A DNA stretch of 64,000 nucleotides from an uncultured Solimonas sp. Its GTDB lineage: Bacteria > Pseudomonadota > Gammaproteobacteria > Nevskiales > Nevskiaceae. Position 1 is the stretch's first letter, and each line of letters begins with the position of its first letter. The stretch covers positions 1 to 64,000 of the forward strand of contig CAMLDZ010000002.1 of assembly GCA_946478985.1 (NCBI GenBank), in the 5' to 3' direction. Under the pieces are notes generated by a model. That model saw only the letters and a program-made list of their open reading frames with translations. It was not told the origin of the DNA and searched no databases. This document shows, piece after piece, positions 18,450-28,961 of the stretch. A program made the translations under genes and the position numbers.

Positions 18450-20153
18450 ATGCGCCTTTCGCACTTTCCGCTTTCGACCACCAAGGAAACGCCTTCCGAC
18501 GCGCAGGTCGTCAGCCATCAGCTGATGCTGCGCGCGGGCTACATCCGCGCACTCGGCAGCGGTCTGTACAGCTGGATGCCGATCGGCCTGCGCACGCTCA
18601 ACAAGATCGCCGCGATCGTCCGCGAGGAGATGAACCGCGCCGGCGCGGTGGAGCTGCTGATGCCGGCCGTGCAGCCGGCGGAGCTGTGGCAGGAGTCCGG
18701 CCGCTGGAACCAGATGGGCGCCGAGATGCTGCGCTTCCATGATCGCCACCAGAACGATTTCTGCCTCGGCCCCACGCACGAGGAAGTGATCTGCCATCAC
18801 GTCCGCCAGGATTTCCGCTCGTATCGCCAGCTGCCGGTCAATCTCTACCAGATCCAGACGAAGTTCCGCGATGAGCGCCGGCCGCGCTTCGGCGTGATGC
18901 GTTCGCGCGAGTTCCTGATGAAGGACGCGTACTCGTTCCACATGGACGCCGCCGACCTGCATCGCGAATACCTCAACATGCGCGAGGCCTACGTGCGCAT
19001 CTTCACGCGCCTGGGCGCGCAGTTCCGCGCGGTGAAGGCGGACTCCGGCAACATCGGCGGAGCGCTGTCGGAGGAGTTCCACATCCTGGCCGGCAGCGGC
19101 GAGGATCTGCTGGCGGTGGCCGAGGGCGGCAGCTACGCGGCCAACGTCGAGGCGGCGGAAACCCGGCCCTCGGGCGTGGCGCGTGCGGCAGCGAGCAAGG
19201 CACTTGAGAAGGTTTCCACGCCGGGCCAGAAGACCTGCGAGCAGGTTTCGAAATTCCTGCAGGTGCCGTTGACGGCCAAGGTCAAGCTGCTGGTAGTGAA
19301 GGCCGCTGATGGCGGGCTGATCGGCATCGCGCTGCGCGGCGATCACCAGCTCAACGAGATCAAGGCGGCCAAGCATCCGCAGGTGGCGAGCCCGCTGACG
19401 ATGGCGGCGCCGGAAGATGTGCTCAAGGTGTTCGGCTGCGAAGTCGGCTACCTGGGTCCGGTCGGCTGCCCGATCCCGGTGATCGCCGACTTCGCGGCGG
19501 CCGAGGTGGCCGACTTCGTCTGCGGTGCCAACGACAACGACCATCACCTCAGCGGCGCCAACTGGGGCCGCGACTGCGGCGAGCCGCAGACGGCGGACTT
19601 GCGCATGATCGCCGAAGGCGATCCGAGCCCGGACGGCACCGGCACCATCAAGTTCTACCGCGGCATCGAAGGCGGCCACATCTTCCAGCTCGGCACCAAG
19701 TACACGCAGGCGATGAACGTCTCGGTACTCGACGCCGAAGGCAAGGCGGTGACGCCGGAGATGGGCTGCTACGGCATCGGCGTGACGCGTCTGGCGGCAG
19801 CGGTGATCGAACAGAGCCACGACGGCAACGGCATCATCTGGCCGGATGCGATCGCGCCGTTCCGCGTCGTCATCTGTCCGATCGGCAGTGACAAGTCGGC
19901 AGCGGTCAAGCAAGCGGCGGAAGGTCTCTACCAGGATCTGCTGGTGGCCGGCGTCGACGTCGCGCTCGACGATCGCGGCAATCGCCCGGGTTCGATGTTC
20001 GCCGACGCCGAGCTGCTCGGCATTCCGCATCGCATCGTCATCGGCGACAAGGGCCTGGCCACCGCGCAGTTCGAGTACAAGCATCGCCGCGCCGACAAGG
20101 CCGAGATGATCGCGGCCACCAGCGCCGCCGTGCTGGAGCGTCTGGCCGGCTGA
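18450..20153 (+). CDS. proS: Prolyl-tRNA synthetase (bacterial type with editing domain)
   Basis: ProS charges tRNA-Pro with proline. The 567-residue protein begins MRLSHFPLSTTKETPSDAQ. It shows class II motif 1 around LGSGLYSWMPIGLR, motif 2 in KFRDERRPRFGVMRSREFLMKD, and motif 3 near GIGVTRLAAA. The insertion at about residues 225-400 is the YbaK-like editing domain that clears mischarged alanine. A C-terminal anticodon-binding domain completes it. The ATG at 18450 matches family N-termini. The stop overlaps the next ATG (TGATG), coupling it to the lytic transglycosylase gene. Confidence 0.98.
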   Translation: MRLSHFPLSTTKETPSDAQVVSHQLMLRAGYIRALGSGLYSWMPIGLRTLNKIAAIVREEMNRAGAVELLMPAVQPAELWQESGRWNQMGAEMLRFHDRHQNDFCLGPTHEEVICHHVRQDFRSYRQLPVNLYQIQTKFRDERRPRFGVMRSREFLMKDAYSFHMDAADLHREYLNMREAYVRIFTRLGAQFRAVKADSGNIGGALSEEFHILAGSGEDLLAVAEGGSYAANVEAAETRPSGVARAAASKALEKVSTPGQKTCEQVSKFLQVPLTAKVKLLVVKAADGGLIGIALRGDHQLNEIKAAKHPQVASPLTMAAPEDVLKVFGCEVGYLGPVGCPIPVIADFAAAEVADFVCGANDNDHHLSGANWGRDCGEPQTADLRMIAEGDPSPDGTGTIKFYRGIEGGHIFQLGTKYTQAMNVSVLDAEGKAVTPEMGCYGIGVTRLAAAVIEQSHDGNGIIWPDAIAPFRVVICPIGSDKSAAVKQAAEGLYQDLLVAGVDVALDDRGNRPGSMFADAELLGIPHRIVIGDKGLATAQFEYKHRRADKAEMIAATSAAVLERLAG

Positions 20154-20728
20154 TGTACAAGCCGTTCGCCGGCCTGCTGTGCGTGGCGGCGCTGCTGTGC
20201 GGCGGCGCTGCGACGGCCGGTCCGACCGGCAAGCCGGAGCCGGAACTGCGTGCCTTGCTGGCCCAGGCGATCGATGCCAGCGACAGCTTCGAGCATCGTT
20301 ACGACGCCGAGGTCTGGCTGGTCGACATGTCGGCACGGCTGGCGCCGCTGATGCGCGACGAGGCGCAGCGCCTGCAGCTGCTGCGCCTGGTGCACAGCGA
20401 AGCGCGCCGCGCCAAGCTGGCGCCGGAACTGGTGCTGGCGGTGATCGAGGTCGAGAGCCGCTTCGACCGCTTCGCGGTATCGAGCGCCGGTGCGCAGGGC
20501 TTGATGCAGATCATGCCGTTCTGGCTCAAGGAGATCGGCAAGCCCGACGACAACCTCTTCCACGCGCGCACCAACCTGCGCATGGGTTGCACGATCCTGC
20601 AGTACTACCTCGACCGCTCGCGCGGCAATCTGATCGAGGCGCTGGCGCGCTATAACGGCTCCTACGGCAAGCCCGACTATCCGGCGCTGGTGGTCAATGC
20701 CTTGAACCGTCGCTGGTATCGCGCCTGA
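20153..20728 (+). CDS. Lytic transglycosylase, SLT domain
   Basis: This 191-residue exported protein probably cleaves peptidoglycan glycan strands. It has a signal peptide (MYKPFAGLLCVAALLCGGAATA). The SLT fold follows, with catalytic Glu in AVIEVESRFDRFAVS, then GAQGLMQIMPF, NLRMGC and ALARYNGSYG. Its ATG overlaps the proS stop codon. The gene ends 55 bp before wrbA. The exact subfamily is not resolved; the short length argues against full-size Slt70 or MltD. Confidence 0.9.
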   Translation: MYKPFAGLLCVAALLCGGAATAGPTGKPEPELRALLAQAIDASDSFEHRYDAEVWLVDMSARLAPLMRDEAQRLQLLRLVHSEARRAKLAPELVLAVIEVESRFDRFAVSSAGAQGLMQIMPFWLKEIGKPDDNLFHARTNLRMGCTILQYYLDRSRGNLIEALARYNGSYGKPDYPALVVNALNRRWYRA

Positions 20729-20768
20729 AGCCGCAGCGCGCGCCGACTACAATGCGCCGCTCGCCTGA

Positions 20769-21737
<969 letters not shown>

Positions 21738-21748
<11 letters not shown>

Positions 21749-22433
21749 CCGCGCTGCGCGCCGCGCCGAGCACGCTCTGCGCGAACGGCAGCGTCAGCCG
21801 GCGCTTCTCGCGCAGAGAAGCGCGATCGAGTTGTTCCAGCGCATCGAGCAGGGCGCCGGTGCTGCGCGCCTGCGTCTGCAGCAGCCAGCGCGCGACCTCG
21901 TCAGGCATCGTCAGGCCGCGTGCCTGGGCGCGATCTTTCAGCAGCGCGGCGCGCTCGGCGTCGGCCAGCGGCTGCAGGCCGAGCACCACGCAGGCCGACA
22001 GCCGCGTGCGCAGGTCGGGCAGCGGCAGTTGCAGATGATCCGGTGGCGCGGCGGTGGCGATCAGCACCGGCAGGCCGGCGGTGCGGCGACGGTCGAGCAG
22101 GCGCAGCAGCGCCACGGCCCAGTCATGCTGGTGGGCGACGACATCGAGATCGTCGAGGCACAGCAGCGCAGCGGCATCGACGCCGTCCAGCGCTTCATCG
22201 GCCGCGGCGCCCATCTGCGCGAATTCGGCCAGCGGCAGATAGCGGCCGCGCTGCGCGCGGCAGGCGGCCTGCAGCAGATGCGTGCGGCCCGATTGCGCGG
22301 CGCCGTAGAGCAGCGTCGGATGCGTCACCGGGCGCAGCGCGGCAACGCTGTCGGCGTTGCCGCCGGTCCAGTAGCTGTCGAAGCTCGCCGTCTCGCGCAA
22401 TTGCACGGCGAGCGTCAGTTGCCGGCCCTTCAC
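21738..22433 (-). CDS. hda: DnaA regulatory inactivator Hda
   Basis: Hda, with the DNA-loaded beta clamp, stimulates ATP hydrolysis on DnaA and prevents re-initiation. The 231-residue protein carries a short clamp-binding-like N-terminus (GRQLTLAVQLRE), then FDSYWTGGNADSVAALR, and a P-loop-like LLYGAAQSGRTHLLQA. LLCLDDLDVV (Walker B) and PDLRTRLSACVVLGLQPL follow. It starts with GTG at 22433, overlapping the stop of the upstream perM-like gene (GTGA). The P-loop GAAQSGRT is degenerate, as is common in Hda. Confidence 0.93.
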
Positions 22434-23560
22434 TCGGTACGGTCCGCCTCGGCGGCGGGTGGCGCGGCCACGGCCTCGTCGGCCGGCGCATCCTGCAGAT
22501 ATAACGGACTCTTCAGCCACTGCTCCTTGGCATGGCGCATCAGCACCGCCAGCACCGCCGACACCGGCAGCGCCAGCAGCACGCCAATGAAGCCGAACAG
22601 CTGGCCGCCGGCCATCACCGCGAAGATCACCGTCACCGGATGCAGGCCGATCTTGTCGCCGACCAGGATCGGCGTAAGGATCGCGCTTTCCAATACCTGG
22701 CCGATGCCGAACACCAGCGCTACCCACAGCAGCGGCAGCCATTCGTGGCTCTGCACCAGCATCGCGATCAAGGCGGCGCCGAAGCCCACCGCGAAGCCCA
22801 GGTACGGCACGAAGCTGAGCAGGCCGGCGATGACGCCGATGATCAGGCCGAGCTTGAGGCCGGTGAGCGTCAGGCCGATCGAGTAGATCGCCGCCAGCGC
22901 TGCCATCACCGTCAGCTGGCCGCGCAGGAAGTGACCGAGCACATCGTCGGCCTCGCGCGCGAACTGCCGCGACTTCGGCAGATGGCGCGGCGGAATCAGC
23001 GTGGCGATCCACGCCACCAGCCGGTCCCAGTCGCGCATCAGGTAGAAGCTGACGATCGGCACCAGCAGCAGGTTGGCGGCGGCGGCCATGATCGCCATGC
23101 CGGACTGCGAGACGCGCGCCCAGGCGGCCTTGGCGAAGCCGCCGGCTTCCGACCAGTGCTCGCTGAGCATCTGCTGGATGCCTTCGGCGTCCAGGCGCAC
23201 GCTCGGCGGCAGGCTGATGCCGAGCTGCGGCAGACCCTGCTCGACGATCCAGTTCAGCCACACCGGCAGATTGCGCACCAGCGCCACCGACTGCTCGTAC
23301 AGCAGCGGCGCCAGGGCCACCAGCAGGATCAACATCACCAGCGAGAACACCGCGAACACCAGCGATACCGCCAGCGAGCGCGACAGGCCGGCGCGTTCGA
23401 GGCGGTCGGCCAGCGGATCACCCAGATAGGCGATGCCGGCACCGATCACGAACGGCGCAAGGATCGGCGTCAGCCACCACAGCAGCACCAGCGCGGCGAG
23501 ACCGCCGGCATACCAGGGCCAGTGGCGCTTGAACGAAGCGTCGGCGTCGGCGGTGCTCAC
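22430..23560 (-). CDS. AI-2E/PerM-family transporter
   Basis: The 376-residue inner-membrane protein belongs to the PerM/AI-2 exporter-like family, with about eight membrane helices. The N-terminal pair includes [31 protein letters not shown]. The conserved region [17 protein letters not shown] follows, then [10 protein letters not shown] and [23 protein letters not shown]. Substrates are not defined for most members. It starts with GTG at 23560, overlapping the DUF2066 stop, and ends overlapping hda, so DUF2066-perM-hda is one operon, as in other gammaproteobacteria. Confidence 0.92.
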   Translation of the reverse strand: MSTADADASFKRHWPWYAGGLAALVLLWWLTPILAPFVIGAGIAYLGDPLADRLERAGLSRSLAVSLVFAVFSLVMLILLVALAPLLYEQSVALVRNLPVWLNWIVEQGLPQLGISLPPSVRLDAEGIQQMLSEHWSEAGGFAKAAWARVSQSGMAIMAAAANLLLVPIVSFYLMRDWDRLVAWIATLIPPRHLPKSRQFAREADDVLGHFLRGQLTVMAALAAIYSIGLTLTGLKLGLIIGVIAGLLSFVPYLGFAVGFGAALIAMLVQSHEWLPLLWVALVFGIGQVLESAILTPILVGDKIGLHPVTVIFAVMAGGQLFGFIGVLLALPVSAVLAVLMRHAKEQWLKSPLYLQDAPADEAVAAPPAAEADRTE

Positions 23561-24168
23561 GGCAGCAGCCGCAGGCTCGGCCCTTCGGCCGTTTGTTCCT
23601 GAACGAACTGGCGGCTCGCCAGCAGCGCCGGGCCGACGCGGCTGGCGCCGCCTTCGGCGCGCACCGTCAGATGCAGGCGGTCGGCCTCGGCGCTGGCCAC
23701 GGCGACCGCGCGCACGCCGGGCACCGCGCGCACCGCGCTCATCGCGCGGCTGTAGCCCTGCGCGTCGCGCAGGCCGCTGATCAGCAGCACCACGTCCTCG
23801 GCCGGCGCCGCGGTGTAACCCCAGACCGGCAGGCCCAGCGAACGCAGTTGCTGGTCGAGCGCCGGGCGGTCGAAGGCGGCGACCAGTTCGAGCTGGTCGT
23901 CGGCACCGCGCTGGAAGCCGTAGCGCGACACCAGCTGCGGGGCGCGGGCGATGATGCCGGCGGCACTGGCCGGCGCGGACGGGCCGCTGACGCGGGCCAC
24001 GACCTGGCCGAGCGCCTCGCGCAGCGCCTGGTCGCGGCTGGCGGCGCTCTGGTCGGCCACGCCGACGCGGCCTTCGTAGGGGTTTTCGCCGGCGGCGGGC
24101 GCCTGCGCGTGCGTCGGCAGCGCAGCAGCGCCGAGCAGGACGATGACGACAGCCAGGAGTGCGCGCAT
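23557..24168 (-). CDS. DUF2066 exported protein
   Basis: The 203-residue protein begins [23 protein letters not shown], a signal peptide, at 24168. The frame is open to 24297, but only the inner start gives a signal sequence. The mature part has the DUF2066 pattern: [31 protein letters not shown], and a second half built around [18 protein letters not shown]. Function is unknown. It is the first gene of the perM-hda operon and diverges from purM across 138 bp. Confidence 0.85.
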   Translation of the reverse strand: MRALLAVVIVLLGAAALPTHAQAPAAGENPYEGRVGVADQSAASRDQALREALGQVVARVSGPSAPASAAGIIARAPQLVSRYGFQRGADDQLELVAAFDRPALDQQLRSLGLPVWGYTAAPAEDVVLLISGLRDAQGYSRAMSAVRAVPGVRAVAVASAEADRLHLTVRAEGGASRVGPALLASRQFVQEQTAEGPSLRLLP

Positions 24169-24306
24169 GCGGAAAATGGGCTCGGTGCGGGTTCGACGCC
24201 AAATCGGGACGGGGTCGCGGCTAAAATAGCAGCCCCAACTGACCGCCAGTGTAACGCGGCGGTGCACCCTCTCCATGGCGAATCGCCAAACAGGCAAGAC
24301 CCCTCA

Positions 24307-25359
24307 ATGAAGAAAAGCAGCGGCCTCAGCTACCGGGATGCCGGCGTCGACATCGATGCCGGTGACGCGCTGGTCGACGACATCAAGAAGATCGTCAAGG
24401 CCACGCAGCGGCCGGAGGTGATCGGCGGTATCGGCGGTTTCGGCGCGCTGGTCGGTCTGCCGAAGAAGTACAAGAAGCCGGTGCTGGTGTCGGGTACCGA
24501 CGGCGTCGGCACCAAGCTGCGCCTGGGCATCGACAGCGGCCGCGTGCAGGGCCTGGGCCAGGACCTGGTCGGCATGTGTGTCAACGACGTGCTGGTGTCG
24601 GGCGCCGAGCCGCTGTTCTTCCTCGACTACTACGCCACCGGCAAGCTCGACAAGAAAGTGGCCGCGCAGGTCATCAAGGGCATCGCCCAGGGCTGCAAGC
24701 TCGCCGGCTGCGCACTGGTCGGCGGCGAGACCGCCGAGATGCCGGGCATGTACGCGCAGGGCGACTTCGACCTCGCCGGCTTCTGCGTCGCCGTGGCGGA
24801 GAAGTCCAAGCTGATCGACGGCGCCAAGATCAAGGCCGGCGACGTGCTGATCGCATTGCCCTCGTCGGGCCCGCATTCCAATGGCTATTCGCTGATCCGC
24901 AAGATCCTCGAAGTGTCGCAGGCCGATCTGGCGCAGCCGCTCGGCAAGGGCACGCTGGGCGACGCGCTGCTGGCGCCGACCACGATCTACGTCAAGCCCG
25001 TGCTCAAGCTGCTCGAACAGGGCTTCGCGATCCGCGGCATGTCGCACATCACCGGCGGCGGCATCACCGGCAACCTGCCGCGCTGCTTCCCCAAGGGCCT
25101 GGGCGCCGTGGTCGACACGCAGAGCTGGACGCCTCCGGCGGTGTTCGACTGGCTGCAGCAGGCCGGCGGCGTCGAGCAGGACGAGATGTGGCGGGTGTTC
25201 AACAACGGCGTCGGTTTCGTGCTGATCCTGCCGCGCCGCGAGGCGCCGGCGGCGCTGGCGGCGCTGAAGAAGCTCAAGCTCGCCGCCTGGCAGCTGGGCG
25301 AAGTGGTCGCCCTCTCCGGCAAGCGCGGCAAGAAGCAGGACGAAGTGCGCTTCGTCTGA
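24307..25359 (+). CDS. purM: Phosphoribosylformylglycinamidine cyclo-ligase
   Basis: PurM closes the imidazole ring to form AIR in purine synthesis. The 350-residue protein begins [20 protein letters not shown], and has [17 protein letters not shown], the [14 protein letters not shown] metal/ATP region, [16 protein letters not shown] and AHITGGG-like [11 protein letters not shown]. The ATG at 24307 is close to the family start. TAAAAT at 24222-24227 in the upstream gap may be its -10 box. It is followed by purN 25 bp later. Confidence 0.98.
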   Translation: MKKSSGLSYRDAGVDIDAGDALVDDIKKIVKATQRPEVIGGIGGFGALVGLPKKYKKPVLVSGTDGVGTKLRLGIDSGRVQGLGQDLVGMCVNDVLVSGAEPLFFLDYYATGKLDKKVAAQVIKGIAQGCKLAGCALVGGETAEMPGMYAQGDFDLAGFCVAVAEKSKLIDGAKIKAGDVLIALPSSGPHSNGYSLIRKILEVSQADLAQPLGKGTLGDALLAPTTIYVKPVLKLLEQGFAIRGMSHITGGGITGNLPRCFPKGLGAVVDTQSWTPPAVFDWLQQAGGVEQDEMWRVFNNGVGFVLILPRREAPAALAALKKLKLAAWQLGEVVALSGKRGKKQDEVRFV

Positions 25360-25384
25360 GCGCCGGCATGACACGGGGGAACGC

Positions 25385-26047
25385 ATGAGCGCGCGCATCG
25401 TCGTGCTGGTGTCCGGCGAGGGACGCAACCTGCAGGCGCTGATCGACGCCTGCAGCGCCGGCCACATCGATGGCCGCATCGTCGGCGTGCTCAGCAACCG
25501 CGCCGCGGCGCGCGGCCTGGCCCGCGCCGGCGAGGCCGGCATCGAGACGGCGGCGATCCCGCATCAGGCCTATCCCACGCGCGAGGCCTTCGACGCGGCG
25601 ATGGTCGAATGCCTGCAGCGCTGGCAGCCGGACATCGTCGTGCTGGCCGGCTTCATGCGGATCCTGACGCCGGTCTTCGTGCAGGCCTTCGCCGGCCGCA
25701 TGCTCAACATCCACCCCTCGCTGCTGCCCCGGCATCCGGGCCTGCATACGCATCAGGCGGTGCTCGACGCCGGCGATGCCGAGCACGGCGCCACGGTGCA
25801 CTTCGTCACCGAGGCGCTGGACGGTGGGCCGGCGATCATTCAGGGGCAATTCACGGTGGCGCCCGAGGATACGGCGCAAGTGCTCGCCCAACGTGTGATG
25901 TCGGAGATCGAGCTGAAGATCTATCCTCAGGCCGTCGCCTGGATGGCACGCGGCGATCTCCATCTGACCTCCCAGGGAGTCATGTTGAACCAGACCCTGC
26001 TCCGCGCTCCGCTCGGCCTTGCGGCCGTCGAGGCCTGCTTCCGATGA
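25385..26047 (+). CDS. purN: Phosphoribosylglycinamide formyltransferase
   Basis: PurN transfers the formyl group from 10-formyl-THF to GAR in purine synthesis. The 220-residue protein has the N-terminal VVLVSGEGRNLQAL, the folate-binding region FMRILTPVFVQAFAGRMLNIHPSLLP and HGATVHFVTEALDGGPAI, with catalytic residues expected in NIHPSLLP and the following Asp. It forms an operon with purM, and its stop overlaps the next ATG (ATGA). Confidence 0.97.
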   Translation: MSARIVVLVSGEGRNLQALIDACSAGHIDGRIVGVLSNRAAARGLARAGEAGIETAAIPHQAYPTREAFDAAMVECLQRWQPDIVVLAGFMRILTPVFVQAFAGRMLNIHPSLLPRHPGLHTHQAVLDAGDAEHGATVHFVTEALDGGPAIIQGQFTVAPEDTAQVLAQRVMSEIELKIYPQAVAWMARGDLHLTSQGVMLNQTLLRAPLGLAAVEACFR

Positions 26048-26769
26048 ACGCGCTCGCGCGCTGGATCTCCGCGCCGCTGCTGGCGTCGTCGCTGCTGGCC
26101 GCCGCCGCCGCCGCCGATCCGCAGGCGCCGCTGGCGGCGCGCAGCGACCGCTACTCGGTGGAGTGGGGCGGCATTTCGCTCGGCGAAGGCGTGATCTCGG
26201 TGACGCCGAAGGGTGACGACTGCTTCGAGTACCGTTCCACCACCGATCCGATCGCGGTGGTGCGCTGGACCTATGGCAAGCCGACCGAAACCAGCGAGTT
26301 CTGCGTGCGCGACGGCAAGGTCCGCGCGCAGCGCTTCGCTTACCGCAACGACAAGCGCAGCAAGGACAGTTTCACGCTGGACTTCGACTGGCAGGCGCAT
26401 CGCGCCAAGCTGATCCACGGCGGCGACGTCACCGAGATCAAGATCGAGGACGGCACCACCGATCGTTTCTCGGTGCGCGAGGCGGTGCGCTTGTGGGTGA
26501 TCGACGTCAAGGCCAGGACCGGCGCCGAACAGGACTTCAGCTTCATCGACGACGACGATCTGCGCCGCTATCGCTTCGCCATCAAGGGCGTCGAGACGGT
26601 GAAGACCGCGGCCGGCAGTTTCGAGACCATCCGCGTCGAGCGCATCGACAACCCGAAGAAGTCATACCGCTACTGGCTGGCACCGGCGCACGGCTATGTG
26701 CCGGTGAAGATCGAGCACATCAACAAGGGCAAGGTCGAGCTGCGCATGTCGCTGCTGCCGCCCAAGTAG
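26044..26769 (+). CDS. DUF3108 exported protein
   Basis: The 241-residue protein starts with a signal peptide (WISAPLLASSLLAAAAAADPQA) and continues with the DUF3108 beta-rich fold: YSVEWGGISLGEG, YRSTTDPIAVVRW, RYRFAIKGVETVKTAAGSFETIRVER and YRYWLAPAHGYVPVKIEH. Such proteins are predicted periplasmic, of unknown function, and commonly follow purN in gammaproteobacteria. It is coupled to purN by a 4-bp overlap and converges with the Nudix/MBL gene 10 bp away. Confidence 0.87.
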   Translation: MNALARWISAPLLASSLLAAAAAADPQAPLAARSDRYSVEWGGISLGEGVISVTPKGDDCFEYRSTTDPIAVVRWTYGKPTETSEFCVRDGKVRAQRFAYRNDKRSKDSFTLDFDWQAHRAKLIHGGDVTEIKIEDGTTDRFSVREAVRLWVIDVKARTGAEQDFSFIDDDDLRRYRFAIKGVETVKTAAGSFETIRVERIDNPKKSYRYWLAPAHGYVPVKIEHINKGKVELRMSLLPPK

Positions 26770-26779
26770 ATCGAACAGC

Positions 26780-28123
26780 TCAAGCGGCTTCGAGCGCGCC
26801 CTCGGCGCGCAGCTTGTCGAGATGGCTTTCGATGTTCATCCGCGCCAGCGGCAGCAGGCGCGAATCCAGGCCCGGATAGACCTGCGCGAGGATCGCGTCG
26901 AGATCGCGGCCACCGCGCCACAGCTCCAGCACCTGCTGCTCGCGCAGCTGCCGGTGCCGCAGCGTTTCCTCCAGCCGGTGCACGGTGCCCAGCGCCGGAC
27001 CGTGCGAGGGGATGATGACGCGCGGATTGAGCGCGATCAGCCGCTGCAGCGAGGCGTAGTACTTGCGCATGTCGCCTTCGGGCTTCTTGATGACGACGGT
27101 GCCGATGCCCTGGATCAGGTCGCCGACGATGCACCAGGCGTACGAGTCCGGCATCAGCGCCAGCTGGCCTTCATCGTGGCCGGGCACTTCGTAGATGCGC
27201 ACCGGCTCGCCGAGCCAGCGGCAGATCAGATCGCCGTCGCGGTAGTGATGGACGTCGAGATCGGCGAAGTAGTCCTGGCCGTGCGCGCCGAGGATGCGTC
27301 GCTGCGTGTCCTCCGACATGCCGATCGGCACGCCGAACTGCCGCGCCAGATCCGGCGCGCGCTCATGGTGATCCGGATGATGGTGAGTGAGGAAGACCTC
27401 GTGGATGCCGTAGTGCCGTACCAGTTCGCTCAGGCGCTGCATCTCCTCGTCGCTGGCCGGCGAGGGATCGACGAGGATGCGGTGCGACTGCGAGTCGCCG
27501 AGCAGGAAGCAGTTGGTATGCGCCGCCGGCGGCAGGGTGTTGGAGCGCACCATCAGGTTGCGCACACCGACCACGTGCTCGTAGGCCAGCAGCGGCGCCT
27601 GGAAGGCCTGATCCAGATCGTCGATCCGCGTCGCCTGCAGATCGCGCTCCAGCGCGCGCAGCACCGCCAGCGTCGGCGGCGCCAGCAGCAGCTCACCGCG
27701 CCGGTATTGCGCCAGCCAGTCGCGCGGCCGCGCCCAGCCGGCGTGGCCGATCTCCCGCGTGTCCGCCTGCAGCGCCGGCTTGTGGTCGAGCTGCACGCGG
27801 AAGAAATGCGTGTTGAAGCGCCAGGCGGCGCCGGGCGGTGTCAGCGCGGTGCCGAGCGCATCGATCCGCGGAGCCGCGGCGAGCGCCGCAAGGTCCAGCT
27901 GCAGTTCCTCCTGCAGCTCGCGCAGCAGGGCACGCATCAGCCGTGGTTCGTGCGCGCCGCAGAACGCCGGCAGCGGCGCGCCCTGCGCGTCTGCCTCGTC
28001 GACCTTGCCGCCGGGGAAAGCCTGAAAGCCGGAGAATGCCGCCAGGAACGGCTGGCGATAGACCATCAGCAGCTCCTCGCCGCAGAGGATCACCGCCGTC
28101 ACCGCTTCGAGGATTTTCGTCAT
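26780..28123 (-). CDS. Nudix hydrolase fused to a metallo-beta-lactamase-fold hydrolase
   Basis: The 447-residue protein joins two enzymes. Residues about 5-180 form a Nudix domain: AFPGGKVDEAD followed by RALLRELQEELQLD is a Nudix box with a longer-than-usual internal spacer. Residues about 190-445 form an MBL fold with the HxHxDH zinc motif in LTHHHPDHHERA, VPGHDEGQLAL, GDLIQG and IIPSHGPALG. A C-terminal winged-helix-like tail similar to LACTB2 follows. The combination suggests hydrolysis of a nucleoside-diphosphate-linked compound and of a thioester or phosphodiester, but the substrate is unknown. It converges with the DUF3108 gene and overlaps the ORF upstream of the esterase gene. Confidence 0.88.
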   Translation of the reverse strand: MTKILEAVTAVILCGEELLMVYRQPFLAAFSGFQAFPGGKVDEADAQGAPLPAFCGAHEPRLMRALLRELQEELQLDLAALAAAPRIDALGTALTPPGAAWRFNTHFFRVQLDHKPALQADTREIGHAGWARPRDWLAQYRRGELLLAPPTLAVLRALERDLQATRIDDLDQAFQAPLLAYEHVVGVRNLMVRSNTLPPAAHTNCFLLGDSQSHRILVDPSPASDEEMQRLSELVRHYGIHEVFLTHHHPDHHERAPDLARQFGVPIGMSEDTQRRILGAHGQDYFADLDVHHYRDGDLICRWLGEPVRIYEVPGHDEGQLALMPDSYAWCIVGDLIQGIGTVVIKKPEGDMRKYYASLQRLIALNPRVIIPSHGPALGTVHRLEETLRHRQLREQQVLELWRGGRDLDAILAQVYPGLDSRLLPLARMNIESHLDKLRAEGALEAA

Positions 28124-28172
28124 GCGGCATTATCGCGCCCTGCCGCCGCGACGGTCACGTGAGGGAATGTTC

Positions 28173-28961
28173 ATGCCGGCTGCCTATCGCCATCTGCTCA
28201 AGCTTGCCCTCGTGTTCGTGTCCGTCTGCGGCCTGAGCGGATGTCTGGGGCGCGCCAAGCCGGCGGAGCCGATGCCGACGCACTGGATCCCGTCACCGGT
28301 CGGCGATCCCGAAGCGCTGGTGATCGTGCTGCCCGGCCGCGCCGACGACGTCGCGGGTCTGTATGAGGCCGGCATCGCTCAGGCGATCCAGCGCGGCTGG
28401 CCGGAAGCCGATGTGCTGCTGGCCGGCGCGACGCTGCCGTACTACCTGGCAGGCGATCTGCCGCAGCGCCTGCACGATCGGCTGATCGCACCGCTGCGCA
28501 GTCGTTACCGGCAGATCTGGTTGCTCGGCGCTTCGATGGGCGGCCTGGGCACGCTGCTCTACGAACACGAGTATCAGGACCAGCTTGATGGCCTGGTGCT
28601 GATGGCGCCTTACATGGGCGAACGCAAGCTGATCCGGGACGTCCGCGACGCCGGCGGGCCGGCGCGGTGGCAGCCGGGGCCGCAAGCGGTGTCGCTGCAA
28701 GAGGGCGAACCCCGCCGCGAGGCCTGGCGCGTGGTCAAGCGCTGGAGCGAGCGGCCGGCGCGTGCGCAGCAGGTCTGGCTTGCCGTGGGGCGCGACGATC
28801 CGTTTCTGGAAGTCGCCGACATGATTGCGCCGCTGCTGCCGGCAGACCACTATCTGGCGCTCGACGGCGGCCACCGCTGGACCGTCTGGAATGCCGCCGC
28901 CACCGAAATCTTCGCCGCCGAGCGCCAGCGCTACCGTCAACATGAGCCGCACTCCGACTGA
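28173..28961 (+). CDS. Alpha/beta-hydrolase lipoprotein
   Basis: The 262-residue protein has a lipoprotein signal peptide ending in LSGC. It carries the nucleophile elbow GASMGG near residue 115, preceded by RQIWLLGASMGGLGTLLYE. Later GRDDPF (Asp) and DGGHRWTVW (His) complete a probable Ser-Asp-His triad. I chose the ATG at 28173 because GAGGGA lies 6 bases upstream; ATGs at 28167 and 28122 are alternatives. It is probably an envelope esterase, substrate unknown. Its 3' end overlaps the ABC exporter by 20 bp. Confidence 0.85.
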   Translation: MPAAYRHLLKLALVFVSVCGLSGCLGRAKPAEPMPTHWIPSPVGDPEALVIVLPGRADDVAGLYEAGIAQAIQRGWPEADVLLAGATLPYYLAGDLPQRLHDRLIAPLRSRYRQIWLLGASMGGLGTLLYEHEYQDQLDGLVLMAPYMGERKLIRDVRDAGGPARWQPGPQAVSLQEGEPRREAWRVVKRWSERPARAQQVWLAVGRDDPFLEVADMIAPLLPADHYLALDGGHRWTVWNAAATEIFAAERQRYRQHEPHSD

